Positions 23,752-32,383 of a stretch of 43,921 nucleotides of DNA are shown one piece after another (position 1 is the first letter of the stretch; each line of letters begins with the position of its first letter). The position numbers were made by a program, and so were the translations under genes. Where the stretch lies: assembly GCA_002431345.1 (NCBI GenBank), contig DJEN01000013.1:13003-56923 (forward strand), in the 5' to 3' direction. The notes beneath the pieces are model-generated. The model had not been told where the DNA came from. It saw only the letters and a list, made by a program, of their open reading frames with translations, and made no database searches. Source of the stretch: Megasphaera sp. UBA5897 (GTDB lineage Bacteria > Bacillota > Negativicutes > Veillonellales > Megasphaeraceae).

Positions 23752-23828
23752 TCGGTATTCTCCTCTTTCATTGTTGCATGCGTCAAACAAGTATCAGATG
23801 CGTATGCTTTTCTTACGGCTGTAAAGAG

Positions 23829-23861
23829 AAAAAGAACGCCCTCTGCGAGGACGCTCTTTTT
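23829..23861 (-). terminator. Terminator after rpmF
   Basis: A 15-bp hairpin (23829-23843 with 23847-23861, two G-U pairs, 3-base loop) has T-runs on both sides, 13 bases beyond the rpmF stop. Confidence 0.85.
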
Positions 23862-23873
23862 ATATTCATTGTC

Positions 23874-24059
23874 TTATTCAGCTGTTGTGTTGTTGACAAC
23901 CTGTTTGCCTTTGTAAAAGCCGCAAGTGGGGCATACATGATGAGGCATCATTGCTTCGTGACACTGCGGGCATTCAACAAAACCCGGTGCTGTCAATTTC
24001 CAGTTTGCACGACGCATTTTCTGGCGCGTCTGGGATAATCTGTTCTTTGGTACTGCCAT
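23874..24059 (-). CDS. rpmF: 50S ribosomal protein L32
   Basis: This 61-residue ribosomal protein has the family start MAVPKNRLSQTRQKMRRANW and a zinc-binding set CPQC...CPTCG in the C-terminal half. The start at 24059 follows AGGAGG and gives the exact family N-terminus. It sits behind the yceD homologue, the classic yceD-rpmF pairing. Confidence 0.97.
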   Translation of the reverse strand: MAVPKNRLSQTRQKMRRANWKLTAPGFVECPQCHEAMMPHHVCPTCGFYKGKQVVNNTTAE

Positions 24060-24091
24060 GTTCTGCACCTCCTTAAATCATGGTACGTATT

Positions 24092-24592
24092 TTAGTGCTT
24101 TGATTTTAATAAATCCCCCAAGACCGCAAGTCTTGGGTCGATCCTGTCGGTAGGACAACTACAGGGTCCTTCATTCAAGTTTGCGCCGCACTGCGGGCAC
24201 AGGCCTTTGCAGTCAGGTCGGCACAAGACCTTCATTGGCTCGCTGAGGATCAACGTTTCTCTAATTGTCTCCGTCAAATCGATGTATTCCCCATTGTAAG
24301 GCAATACGTCATCAGGAAGCTCTGCTTCCGTACCATAGACTTCAGACAGTGTTGCATTCCGATCCACCGATACCGGTGTCAGGCAGCGGCTGCATGTATA
24401 CATACCGCTGGTATGTATGGTCCCACGGACAACCAAGTGATTGCCGTCAAACCAGTAGTTCCCTTCTACGGTCATCATCGACTGATGCCATGGGAGGGTA
24501 TCTACATCACCCAATTCGGCAGCCGGTCTTTCAAAAGAAAAAGGAAATTTCTTGCCTTGTTCTTTGAGTGCTTCTTCGACTTGTAGTTTCAT
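24092..24592 (-). CDS. DUF177/YceD-family protein
   Basis: This 166-residue protein of the YceD family is linked to 23S rRNA metabolism and often paired with rpmF. It has a CSRCL segment in the middle and a C-terminal cysteine cluster (CRPDCKGLCPQCG, later CSCP) that may bind zinc. GAGGTAG precedes the ATG. A consensus promoter (24613-24641) lies just upstream. It is cotranscribed with rpmF after a 32-base gap. Confidence 0.92.
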   Translation of the reverse strand: MKLQVEEALKEQGKKFPFSFERPAAELGDVDTLPWHQSMMTVEGNYWFDGNHLVVRGTIHTSGMYTCSRCLTPVSVDRNATLSEVYGTEAELPDDVLPYNGEYIDLTETIRETLILSEPMKVLCRPDCKGLCPQCGANLNEGPCSCPTDRIDPRLAVLGDLLKSKH

Positions 24593-24612
24593 ATTTCTAC
24601 CTCGACCATACT

Positions 24613-24641
24613 ATTATATCTATCCGTAAATACTTTGTCAA
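24613..24641 (-). promoter_or_regulatory. Consensus promoter of yceD-rpmF
   Basis: Minus-strand TTGACA (24636-24641) and TATAAT (24613-24618) are separated by exactly 17 bases, a perfect sigma-70/sigma-A match. The -35 box overlaps the last codons of the nucleoside kinase gene. High expression of L32 fits. Confidence 0.92.
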
Positions 24642-26305
24642 TGTTTTTTTGTACTTCCATGGCTGTCCCTGCCAATAAATTCCCGCAGCAGCGAGTTGGA
24701 CGGTACGACAGACGCATCCAATCCCCGAAACGGCTTGAGGAATTTGAGCAAACGCTGTGCTTCTGTATAATGCGGACTGTCTTTGGGAATCGTCGCCAGC
24801 AGTGGTTCTGCATACGGTTTGAGAACCGAAAGTTCATACGGCAGGGCCGTATTGAAAATTACGTCGGCATCTTCCTGATAGGGGTAAATATTGGTTTCTT
24901 CACCGCGCCGTACATCAGCCCAAATATCCATCGTAGCTTGGGGGCCGCGATCGCGGAACTGCTGATCCCGTACCATGCGGCGGATAATCCGCGTGTCCGA
25001 TGTAGAAATCCGGTTGTGGTCATTAATCCGAATCTGGGTCAATACGCCCAGCGTGATTTTTACTTTTTCATACCGCGGCAGCATGTACGTCAGCGAATCA
25101 TTTAAGGCATGCAGCCCTTCGACGACAATGGGTTGATTCGGTTCCAGACGGACAGGCTTTTCATCAAAGTACCGTTTGCCCGTAACAAAATCATACCGCG
25201 CCAAATGGACTTCCTTGCCTTGCTGCAGCTCATCAATCTGCTGGTTAAACAGCGGCACATTGACAGCACGCAGTGATTCAAAATCATAACTGCCGTCCGG
25301 ATTTTTAGGTGTTTCTTCCCGATTGTGGAAATAATCGTCCAGCGAAATCTTGACGGGACGCAGGCCGACGACGCGCAGCTGCGTAGTTAATCGTTTGCAA
25401 AAAGTCGTCTTGCCGGCAGAAGACGGTCCGGCAATCAAAATGACTTTGATTTTGGGACGCCGCGTAACGACGTAATCCGCTATCTGGGCCAGTTTCTTTT
25501 CCTGCAGAGCTTCTGCCATATCGACAATATCCTGAATCGAATCATCGGCAATGTAGCGGTTCAAGTCGGATACATATTCACAGCGCACAATCCGTCCCCA
25601 TTCTTCGGCATCCAAAAAAAGCCGTGCCATTTTGGGGATTTCTTTATACGGCGGCAGCGTGTCCGGATGGTCCGGCGTCGGCGTTTCCAAAATAACGCCC
25701 GGCGCATACGAACGCAGATTAAAACAGGTCAAATAGCCCATACTCGGCAGCAATGGACCCATGTAATAATCAAAAACAGGGCCGCATTGATACGCCATAA
25801 TCTGATTGATGTTGACATAGCGCAGCAATTCCGCTTCCCGGTCCAAATGGCGGTTGCGGCACATATCCATGGCTGTTTCGGCACTGATTACGACTTGGGA
25901 AATTTCCGCATCCTGCGCAACGAGCTCCTTCATGCGCCGCTTGATGGAATCTACATCCCGCACGGTAACAGAGTGGCCTATATCTAGCTCACAATACAGT
26001 GCCTTGCGCAGGGCATGCTTGACAAAAACGCGACCATGGGGATATAAATCACCGACAGCCCGCGTCAGCAGCATAGTCGCCGTCCGAATCAGGCATTGGT
26101 TTCCTTCCAGGGTTCCCAATGAAAACCAGGAAATGTCGCCGTCCTTCTCTACTTTGGTCTGCAGGCCGACAAATTCATTATTATATAAGGCAGCTGCAAT
26201 CTGCGGCTGGACATCGGGATACTGTTCCCTGCAGATTTGCAGCAGCGTCATTCCCTTTTCTACCGTATACACTGTCCCTTTCGTTGTATCTTTTAACGTA
26301 ATCAA
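24638..26305 (-). CDS. Nucleoside kinase (uridine kinase family with TGS/ThrRS-like N-terminus)
   Basis: This protein of 555 residues has three parts. The N-terminal 60 residues form a TGS-like fold (ITLKDTTKGTVYTVEKGMTL). Residues 60-230 resemble the threonyl-tRNA synthetase second-additional-domain region (ELDIGHSVTVRDVDSIKRRM). From about 285 a phosphoribulokinase/uridine kinase domain follows with Walker A GPSSAGKT (residues 293-300). Proteins of this layout are annotated as nucleoside kinases in Firmicutes. The start is a TTG at 26305, chosen because AAGGAGG lies 8 bases before it. It is divergent from an exported-protein gene. Confidence 0.88.
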   Translation of the reverse strand: MITLKDTTKGTVYTVEKGMTLLQICREQYPDVQPQIAAALYNNEFVGLQTKVEKDGDISWFSLGTLEGNQCLIRTATMLLTRAVGDLYPHGRVFVKHALRKALYCELDIGHSVTVRDVDSIKRRMKELVAQDAEISQVVISAETAMDMCRNRHLDREAELLRYVNINQIMAYQCGPVFDYYMGPLLPSMGYLTCFNLRSYAPGVILETPTPDHPDTLPPYKEIPKMARLFLDAEEWGRIVRCEYVSDLNRYIADDSIQDIVDMAEALQEKKLAQIADYVVTRRPKIKVILIAGPSSAGKTTFCKRLTTQLRVVGLRPVKISLDDYFHNREETPKNPDGSYDFESLRAVNVPLFNQQIDELQQGKEVHLARYDFVTGKRYFDEKPVRLEPNQPIVVEGLHALNDSLTYMLPRYEKVKITLGVLTQIRINDHNRISTSDTRIIRRMVRDQQFRDRGPQATMDIWADVRRGEETNIYPYQEDADVIFNTALPYELSVLKPYAEPLLATIPKDSPHYTEAQRLLKFLKPFRGLDASVVPSNSLLREFIGRDSHGSTKKH

Positions 26306-26408
26306 ATGACATTCCTCCTTTAGCCGATTCGTTGGCAAACAGGATTACGATTTCTTTCTAGTTCCTCATAATAAGATATTCGGCAAAAAAATCCCGTTTC
26401 CTTTTTTA

Positions 26409-26417
26409 TGGTATAAT
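26409..26417 (+). promoter_or_regulatory. Extended -10 promoter of the gene at 26461
   Basis: TGGTATAAT lies 43 bases before the start codon. No clear -35 box is seen. Confidence 0.5.
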
Positions 26418-26460
26418 ATACTGTAATTCCGATATGTATTCATGAAAAGAAGGATAGCTT

Positions 26461-27492
26461 ATGATAGATACACCAATAGATGGAAAACTGCTCATAGCCG
26501 CTGCCGTCATTTGCTGCTGTCTCGGCGGTGCCTATGATGCGTATGAAGGCATATATAAAGCCACGCCGGATTATTCGCTCCATCGTATACAGCAGACTGC
26601 CGGACAGAGCGATGCTGACGGGCTGGCAAATCAAATGGATGAGGAAAAAATCGCCGTCTCGCTGTACCGCGGCGCCATGCAGTTTCACACGAGTCAGCCG
26701 CAGGCAGCTGCACTGACGCAGCTTGCTTGGCTGCCCCTGCAAAATGAAACGACAGATGCGCTGAAGCTTTGTTTAAATCATGAACTGACACAGTCGCCGG
26801 ATACAGAAGACGTACAGCACGCCCAGTCCGTACTTGCCAATCAGCTGCAGCGCCTGGGAATGCCCCTGCCGGTCACAGGCTGGCGCATCGCTTCCGTGTC
26901 TTGGAGCCACCGCATCGACGACGCCCATGCAGAAATCACGTTGCATCTCTCGCATCCCGTACTGCAGCGAACGATTCCCTGCACCATTGCCATGGAGCGC
27001 ACAGCCCCCAAAGAATGGCATATCACAGACATTATCCAGGTTTCTGATATGTTTCAAGCCCTGCAGCAGGCGTACCTGCAGGCACTGGAAAAAGAAAATG
27101 AACCGATTCGTAAAAAAATAGACGCCGTCTTGGAGATAGACGATGTGTCTTCATCCCTAGTACGCAGCGAGGATTCCGGCCAAGTGTTTCTGCGCATGCA
27201 GTATACACCTGTATTTCATCAGCCGCGGCAGGACATTCTCGAAGCCAAGGGAGTCTATGAGCTTCGCCGCCGCGCAGACCACACGCTGCTCTTTACGGCG
27301 CCGGTCCGTCTTTCTTTGTCTTCCCATACAACGACCCGTCTGAGCCAGTTTCCTCTAAATCCCCATATGCCGGCTCAGGAAGACCTGGCCGGCCGCGATA
27401 CGCTGGAAGGAACGGACAGCACGCTGCGCCTTACGTCGATAACGCTGCGTGACGGCACTACCTATGCCCTGCAAACGACACTAGCACCTTGA
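26461..27492 (+). CDS. Exported or membrane-anchored protein, possibly DUF2939-like
   Basis: This 343-residue protein has an N-terminal hydrophobic stretch (residues 9-24, LLIAAAVICCCLGGAY) acting as a signal or anchor. The next segment, TPDYSLHRIQQTAGQSDADG, resembles the DUF2939 pattern (Ser/Thr-Pro-x-Tyr-x-Leu-x-x-Ile-x-x-Ala...Asp), seen in many Gram-negative-type envelope proteins. The remainder has alternating beta-type segments and no cofactor motif I recognise. AAGGA precedes the ATG. It is the only plus-strand gene among minus-strand neighbours, and shares its terminator with the opposing RseC-like gene. Function unknown. Confidence 0.75.
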   Translation: MIDTPIDGKLLIAAAVICCCLGGAYDAYEGIYKATPDYSLHRIQQTAGQSDADGLANQMDEEKIAVSLYRGAMQFHTSQPQAAALTQLAWLPLQNETTDALKLCLNHELTQSPDTEDVQHAQSVLANQLQRLGMPLPVTGWRIASVSWSHRIDDAHAEITLHLSHPVLQRTIPCTIAMERTAPKEWHITDIIQVSDMFQALQQAYLQALEKENEPIRKKIDAVLEIDDVSSSLVRSEDSGQVFLRMQYTPVFHQPRQDILEAKGVYELRRRADHTLLFTAPVRLSLSSHTTTRLSQFPLNPHMPAQEDLAGRDTLEGTDSTLRLTSITLRDGTTYALQTTLAP

Positions 27493-27500
27493 CATATGAT

Positions 27501-27564
27501 AAAAAAAAGAGTTGTGACGATGGTTCACGCTGTTGCGCTGCCATCATTCACAACTCTTTTTTTT
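27501..27564. terminator. Bidirectional terminator between convergent genes
   Basis: A 17-bp perfect stem (27501-27517 with 27548-27564) is flanked by A- and T-runs on opposite sides. An inner arm (GATGG with CCATC) is also present. It serves both the plus gene ending at 27492 and the minus gene ending at 27576. Confidence 0.92.
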
Positions 27565-27575
27565 GCATTTGCCGC

Positions 27576-27995
27576 TTAACGGCTGCTGATTTCTATGATT
27601 TTAGGTTTGGCATTGGCATCGTTGGTCAGCGAACGGTCAAACAGCTTGACGCCGACTGCTCCCAGCAAAAAGCCAATAATCCCGCCGGCAATTGCCGTCT
27701 GCGTAGCATCCATAGCCTGCGATATGCCCAGCCAGTGTCCCAGCAGAGCCCCTGCGGCAGCTACCAGCAGCGGCATGATGAAGCAGACAAAAGCGCCAAT
27801 GACAATATTGACTTCCCGTACTTCAAATTTGACATGCTGGCCTACCTGCGCACCAACCGGATTGAGTGCCAAAACGACAATGTGTTCTGCCCCCGGACAA
27901 GCACCGCAGGCAATGCAGTCGGAATGACGGCCCACTTTTACTTCTACCAAGCCGTCTTCTTTTTCAGAGATAACAGTTCCTTCTTCTATTTTCAT
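27576..27995 (-). CDS. RseC/MucC-family (SoxR-reducing system) protein
   Basis: This 139-residue protein has a small N-terminal cysteine domain (DCIACGACPGAEHIVV) and two TM segments (GAFVCFIMPLLVAAAGAL and GGIIGFLLGAVGVKLF). RseC homologues accompany the Rnf-type electron transport system and SoxR reduction or sigma-E control. The in vivo role here is inferred from the family. The start at 27995 is preferred over an upstream ATG because AAGGGA precedes it and the family N-terminus begins there. Its promoter lies at 28055-28083. Confidence 0.85.
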   Translation of the reverse strand: MKIEEGTVISEKEDGLVEVKVGRHSDCIACGACPGAEHIVVLALNPVGAQVGQHVKFEVREVNIVIGAFVCFIMPLLVAAAGALLGHWLGISQAMDATQTAIAGGIIGFLLGAVGVKLFDRSLTNDANAKPKIIEISSR

Positions 27996-28054
27996 GATGA
28001 TATCCCTTCTTTCATCTAACGAATAATCATTTTTAATTACTCTGTTCACTATGT

Positions 28055-28083
28055 ATTATAGCATGAACGGGAAACGTAATCAA
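28055..28083 (-). promoter_or_regulatory. Promoter of the RseC-like gene
   Basis: Minus-strand TTGATT (28078-28083) and TATAAT (28055-28060, with TGC extension) are spaced by 17 bases. Confidence 0.75.
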
Positions 28084-28137
28084 CACCTTTACAGTGCAGT
28101 TTTAAACCCGTTCTGTAAAAACAGCCAAACGTGCAGC

Positions 28138-28165
28138 ACCGCACGAAAGGGATGCATCGCGCAGT
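28138..28165 (-). terminator. Weak hairpin downstream of the gene at 28180
   Basis: A 9-bp stem with two G-U pairs (28138-28146 with 28157-28165) lies 15 bases past the stop. No immediate U-tract follows, so termination would be inefficient. Confidence 0.35.
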
Positions 28166-28179
28166 CGGCACGCCGCTGC

Positions 28180-29211
28180 CTAGTGGATGTGGAATCGTTT
28201 TATTTCTTCGTCAGAATAGCCGCAGTTCACCCATTTTTTCGTATGGTAATTCCATTCTGCAAACAATTCCTGCAGCCGTTTTTTGTCGCCTTTGCGAATT
28301 GTAATATGCATGTTGTGCAGTTCTTCCAAAATATCTTCCGCACTCCAGCCGCTGGCCATTTCATCAATAATATCGCCCATCGTGTTCAGCGTCTGCTGCT
28401 TGGAAAGAGACGTATATTTTAAGAGTTTTGCCATTCCCTGCTTAATCATCTGCTGGTTAAAATAGATCATATTGCCATTCGCTTGATTTTCAATTTCTTT
28501 CTGTGCCGGTATGTAATATACGTCCATAGCACGGTCACGCATCAGGCAGTCTACATTTTCTTTGGTCATCAAAATATCGCAGACAAGGTCATCCTGCATA
28601 AAATACGTCTGCATTTCTTGGGGAATCAGCTGCAACATCGAGCCGATTTCCAAGGCATTGCTTTGAAAAGTGTGGTGCTGATTGTACATTTCTACCAGAA
28701 TATAAAAGGGCATGGCACCGTATAAATTTTTTGCCATACCCAGGCATTGCTGCAGCCAGTTCATTTTTTTACGGCGCAGTAAAAATTCATCCCGCTGTGC
28801 TGCCTGAAATTCTTCTTTGATTTCTTGGGGAATAACAATATGCCCTTCTTCATCATAGCCTAAGTACTGGTTGACAGCCAGTGCCGGCAGCACAGTATCT
28901 GTCATGAGCGGGCAGGCTTCTTCGTAAGACACGAGGTCTTTCAACAAATTCCATTCTTCTTCGTGCATGCAGAGCAGGCACCGTTCGATGCGGTTGTTTT
29001 CCGTCATGCCTGCATATATTTTGTCAATACGTTCCTGCTTTTTGTCTGCGCTTTTAATATCAATGTGCAGTGAATCTCCTATTTCTTTGAGTTCATCCCG
29101 TGTATATGCAGCCAGTGCTGTTTGGAGCGTATACGGATAGGTGACTTTCTTTGCTTTTTTTCTTAGGGTATATATATGATATTGTGTATCTTGTGAAGAT
29201 GCTGCTTTCAC
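28180..29211 (-). CDS. Uncharacterised cytoplasmic protein
   Basis: This 343-residue protein has no signal peptide or TM segment. Residues 30-60 (AYTRDELKEIGDSLHIDIKS) resemble a SAP/Rho-N-like helix pair. The middle is mainly helical. The C-terminus (residues 300-343, QELFAEWNYHTKKWVNCGYS) resembles the short tail found in several uncharacterised Firmicutes proteins that end NNTRxWxNxGxTPxEL. I cannot name a function. The start is a GTG at 29211 with AGGAGG 7 bases before it. The in-frame ATG at 29310 would run through the aspS terminator and is rejected. It follows the recJ-aspS operon. Confidence 0.75.
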   Translation of the reverse strand: MKAASSQDTQYHIYTLRKKAKKVTYPYTLQTALAAYTRDELKEIGDSLHIDIKSADKKQERIDKIYAGMTENNRIERCLLCMHEEEWNLLKDLVSYEEACPLMTDTVLPALAVNQYLGYDEEGHIVIPQEIKEEFQAAQRDEFLLRRKKMNWLQQCLGMAKNLYGAMPFYILVEMYNQHHTFQSNALEIGSMLQLIPQEMQTYFMQDDLVCDILMTKENVDCLMRDRAMDVYYIPAQKEIENQANGNMIYFNQQMIKQGMAKLLKYTSLSKQQTLNTMGDIIDEMASGWSAEDILEELHNMHITIRKGDKKRLQELFAEWNYHTKKWVNCGYSDEEIKRFHIH

Positions 29212-29263
29212 TATAGTTCCTCCTTCATGCCGTTGTGCTTCGGGTATGTGGCATGCCCGTAAT

Positions 29264-29300
29264 AAAAAGGGCTGCCGCACAAAGCGACAAGCCCCTTTTT
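29264..29300 (-). terminator. Terminator of the recJ-aspS operon
   Basis: On the minus strand an A-run and GC-rich arm (29300-29291) pair with 29273-29264 and end in TTTTTATT. One bulged base is present. It begins 17 bases past the aspS stop. Confidence 0.75.
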
Positions 29301-29316
29301 GGTACGCCACGTCTTA

Positions 29317-31110
29317 TTATTTCTTGACGAGGTCTTCTTCTACCTGAATGTGAAGTTCATGAAGCTGTTTTTTCGTTACTTCAGAAGGTGCTTCACTCAT
29401 CGGATCGATAGCGTTCTGCGTCTTCGGGAAGGCAATGACATCACGAATCGACTTGCGGTGGAGCATAAGCATAATCATGCGGTCCAAACCAAATGCCAAA
29501 CCTCCGTGTGGCGGAGCACCGTATTCAAACGCACGAAGCAGGAAACCAAATTTCTGTTCTGCTTCTTCCGGTGTCAGGCCAATCGCTTTGAATACGCGCT
29601 GCTGCAGGTCCGGCTGATAAATACGGAGGGAGCCGCCGCCCAATTCAATGCCGTTGAGGACGAGGTCATAAGCTTTCGCATATACATGAGCCGGATCGGT
29701 TTCCAATTTATCCAAATCTTCATCCCGAATGGCTGTAAACGGATGATGCATAGCGACAAACCGTTTTTCTTCTTCGCTGTATTCAAACATGGGGAAATCG
29801 ACAACCCACGTAAAGGCAAATTTGCTTTCGTCAATAAGATTCATGCGGCGGGCCATTTCTTTACGAAGTTCGCCAAGAGCTGCGGCAACAACAGATGGTT
29901 TGTCTGCAATCATAAGAATCAAGTCGCCCGTTTCTGCGCCGCAGGCTTTACCGATTTCACGAAGTTTATCTTCACCAAAGAATTTCTTAATCTGGGATTT
30001 GAGCGTGCCGTCTTCGAGGAAGCCAATCCAAGCAAGGCCTTTGGCTCCGTAGTGGCTGACGTATTCAACAAGTCCGTCTAATTCACGGCGGGGAATGTCT
30101 GCGTCGCCTTTGACGTTAATGGCTTTGACCTGGCCGCCATTGTCAATAACACTGCGGAATACTTTAAAGTCCGTGTCTTTTACTAATTCCGTTACATCCG
30201 TAAATTTCATGTCAAAACGGATATCCGGTTTATCTGAGCCGTAGTTTTCCATCGCATAGTCCCATGTCATGCGGTGAATCGGGAGTTCTACGTCATGGCC
30301 CAGGGTTTCTTTGAAGATATAGTGAACCATGTTTTCTACGAGCGTCAAAATCTGTTCCTGATCCATAAAGGACATTTCCATGTCGAGCTGGGTAAATTCA
30401 GGCTGACGGTCAGCACGCAAATCTTCATCGCGGAAGCAGCGCGCAATCTGATAGTAGCGATCCATGCCGGAAATCATGAGGAGCTGTTTGAAAATCTGCG
30501 GAGACTGCGGCAACGCATAGAATTTGCCGTCGTTGACACGGCTCGGTACGAGGTAGTCGCGGGCGCCTTCCGGCGTGCTCTTGCACAGTTCCGGTGTTTC
30601 GATATCAATGAAGCCGTTTTCGTTGAGGAACGTACGCATAGCGTGTTTTACTTTATGACGCATGATGAGGTTGTTCTGCATTTCCGGACGGCGTAAATCC
30701 AAATACCGGTATTTCAAGCGAATTTTTTCATCTACGTCGATATTGTCTTCAATATAGAACGGCGGTGTTTTAGACGAGTTAAGAATGCGGAGTTCTTCGC
30801 AGCGGATTTCAATCGTGCCCGTTTTCATTTTCGGGTTAACTGTATCTTTGTCACGCATGCGAACGATGCCGCGGATAGCCAATACATATTCTGTACGGAC
30901 TTGTTCTGCTTTTTTAAAGGAAGTTTCTTCATAATCCGGCGAAGCAACAACCTGTACAATACCGGTGCGGTCACGAAGATCGATAAAAATCAAGCCGCCG
31001 TGGTCACGACGTCGTTCTACCCAGCCGCACAGGGTTACTTCCTTGCCATTGTCCGCTTCACTGACTTCAGCGCAGTACTGGGAGCGGCGTAAACCTTCCA
31101 TTGTATCCAT
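29317..31110 (-). CDS. aspS: Aspartyl-tRNA synthetase
   Basis: This class-II synthetase of 597 residues is the bacterial form. It has an N-terminal OB-fold (VTLCGWVERRRDHGGLIFID), motif 2 (FRDEDLRADRQPEFTQLDME), a GAD insertion domain (VDFPMFEYSEEEKRFVAMHH region) and motif 3 (GGLAFGLDRMIMLML). Whether it charges tRNA-Asn too cannot be told. The ATG at 31110 lies 7 bases after hisS, with AAGGGATGA upstream. It is the last gene of the operon. Confidence 0.97.
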   Translation of the reverse strand: MDTMEGLRRSQYCAEVSEADNGKEVTLCGWVERRRDHGGLIFIDLRDRTGIVQVVASPDYEETSFKKAEQVRTEYVLAIRGIVRMRDKDTVNPKMKTGTIEIRCEELRILNSSKTPPFYIEDNIDVDEKIRLKYRYLDLRRPEMQNNLIMRHKVKHAMRTFLNENGFIDIETPELCKSTPEGARDYLVPSRVNDGKFYALPQSPQIFKQLLMISGMDRYYQIARCFRDEDLRADRQPEFTQLDMEMSFMDQEQILTLVENMVHYIFKETLGHDVELPIHRMTWDYAMENYGSDKPDIRFDMKFTDVTELVKDTDFKVFRSVIDNGGQVKAINVKGDADIPRRELDGLVEYVSHYGAKGLAWIGFLEDGTLKSQIKKFFGEDKLREIGKACGAETGDLILMIADKPSVVAAALGELRKEMARRMNLIDESKFAFTWVVDFPMFEYSEEEKRFVAMHHPFTAIRDEDLDKLETDPAHVYAKAYDLVLNGIELGGGSLRIYQPDLQQRVFKAIGLTPEEAEQKFGFLLRAFEYGAPPHGGLAFGLDRMIMLMLHRKSIRDVIAFPKTQNAIDPMSEAPSEVTKKQLHELHIQVEEDLVKK

Positions 31111-31117
31111 GAGTTAA

Positions 31118-32383
31118 TCATCCCTTCTTGTGTGTTTCCATATATGCAACGATTCCGTCCAGGGGAACGCTGACTTGTTCTTTGGTGGCCATGTTGCGCA
31201 CCTGCGCCTGGCCGCTGGCCAATTCTTCTTCCCCTATGATAACGGTATAATCGGCATTTAGCTTATTTGCTGATTTCATCTGCCCTTTCATGCTGCGGCC
31301 CAGCAGGTCGATTTCTGCATACATACCTTTGGCACGAAGCTGCTGCTGCAAATCAAAGGCTTGTGTTTTTGCCGCATCGCCAAGAGCGACGATAAATACA
31401 GGCTGCTTTTTGGGAACCGGCGGCATCAGCCCTTGTTCCTTCAAGGTCAGGAGCAGCCGTTCCATCCCGATGGCAAACCCGATACCCGGTGTGGACGGGC
31501 CGCCTACTTCTTCAATCAGGCCGTCATACCGGCCGCCGCCGCAGACCGTGCTCTGGGCACCCAGCGGCGCATACATAATTTCAAAAGCTGTATTGGTGTA
31601 ATAGTCCAAGCCGCGAACCAAGCGCGGGTCCAGTTCAAAGGGAATCCCGATTTTGGTAAGATATTCCTGTACTTTGGCAAAATGTTCTTTGCAGTCGTCA
31701 CAAAGATTATCTGTCAATTCCGGTACGCCGATGGCGGCCTGTTTGCAGCCTTCTTCTTTGCAGTCCAATACGCGGAGCGGATTTTTTTCCAGACGGGCTT
31801 TGCAGTCATCGCAAAGCTGGTCTTTCTTGTCTGCAAAGAAATCCAGCAATTTTTGCCGGTATACCGGACGGCATTTAGGGCAGCCGACAGAATTCAGATG
31901 CAGTACTAAGTCGTTGAGTCCCAATTCATGGAACAGCTGGAACGCCATGGCAATGATTTCTGCATCTACTGCCGGGTCCTTGGAACCGATTTCTTCGACG
32001 CCAAACTGCGTAAACTGGCGGTACCGACCAGCCTGCGGGCGGTCGTGGCGGAACATAGGCCCCATGTAGTAGAACTTGTGAACGCTGGGATCACCGTATA
32101 ATTTATGTTCCAAAAATGCGCGGACTACCGATGCCGTATTTTCCGGGCGCAGTGTCATGCTGCGCCCGCCGCGGTCATTAAAGGTATACATTTCTTTGGT
32201 AACAACATCCGTTGTTTCACCAATACCGCGCAAGAATAAATCTGTACTTTCAAACATAGGGGTACGAATTTCACCAAAACCATAGAGCGAGCAAATCTGG
32301 CGTATTTTTTGTTCCAGAATCTGCCATTCAGCCGTTTGTTCCGGCAAGAAATCCTGCGTACCTCGTGGTGCAGTAATTGCCAT
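31118..32383 (-). CDS. hisS: Histidyl-tRNA synthetase
   Basis: This class-II synthetase of 421 residues shows the N-terminal ITAPRGTQDFLPEQTAEW, the motif 2 arginine region (GPMFRHDRPQAGRYRQFTQF), the histidine-binding region GGGRYDGLIEEVGG and the C-terminal anticodon domain (VPKKQPVFIVALGD). A CRPVYRQKLLDFF...CDDC cysteine-rich insert is seen at residues 180-230, as in many Firmicutes HisS. The start at 32383 overlaps the hemZ stop by one base (TAATG), with GGAGGAGAGG upstream. Confidence 0.97.
   Translation of the reverse strand: MAITAPRGTQDFLPEQTAEWQILEQKIRQICSLYGFGEIRTPMFESTDLFLRGIGETTDVVTKEMYTFNDRGGRSMTLRPENTASVVRAFLEHKLYGDPSVHKFYYMGPMFRHDRPQAGRYRQFTQFGVEEIGSKDPAVDAEIIAMAFQLFHELGLNDLVLHLNSVGCPKCRPVYRQKLLDFFADKKDQLCDDCKARLEKNPLRVLDCKEEGCKQAAIGVPELTDNLCDDCKEHFAKVQEYLTKIGIPFELDPRLVRGLDYYTNTAFEIMYAPLGAQSTVCGGGRYDGLIEEVGGPSTPGIGFAIGMERLLLTLKEQGLMPPVPKKQPVFIVALGDAAKTQAFDLQQQLRAKGMYAEIDLLGRSMKGQMKSANKLNADYTVIIGEEELASGQAQVRNMATKEQVSVPLDGIVAYMETHKKG

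Noticed and set aside
31111..32382. A T-box or other riboswitch before hisS-aspS
   Set aside because: There is no intergenic space: hisS overlaps hemZ and aspS follows at 7 bases, and no T-box or Shine-Dalgarno-sequestering hairpin is visible.
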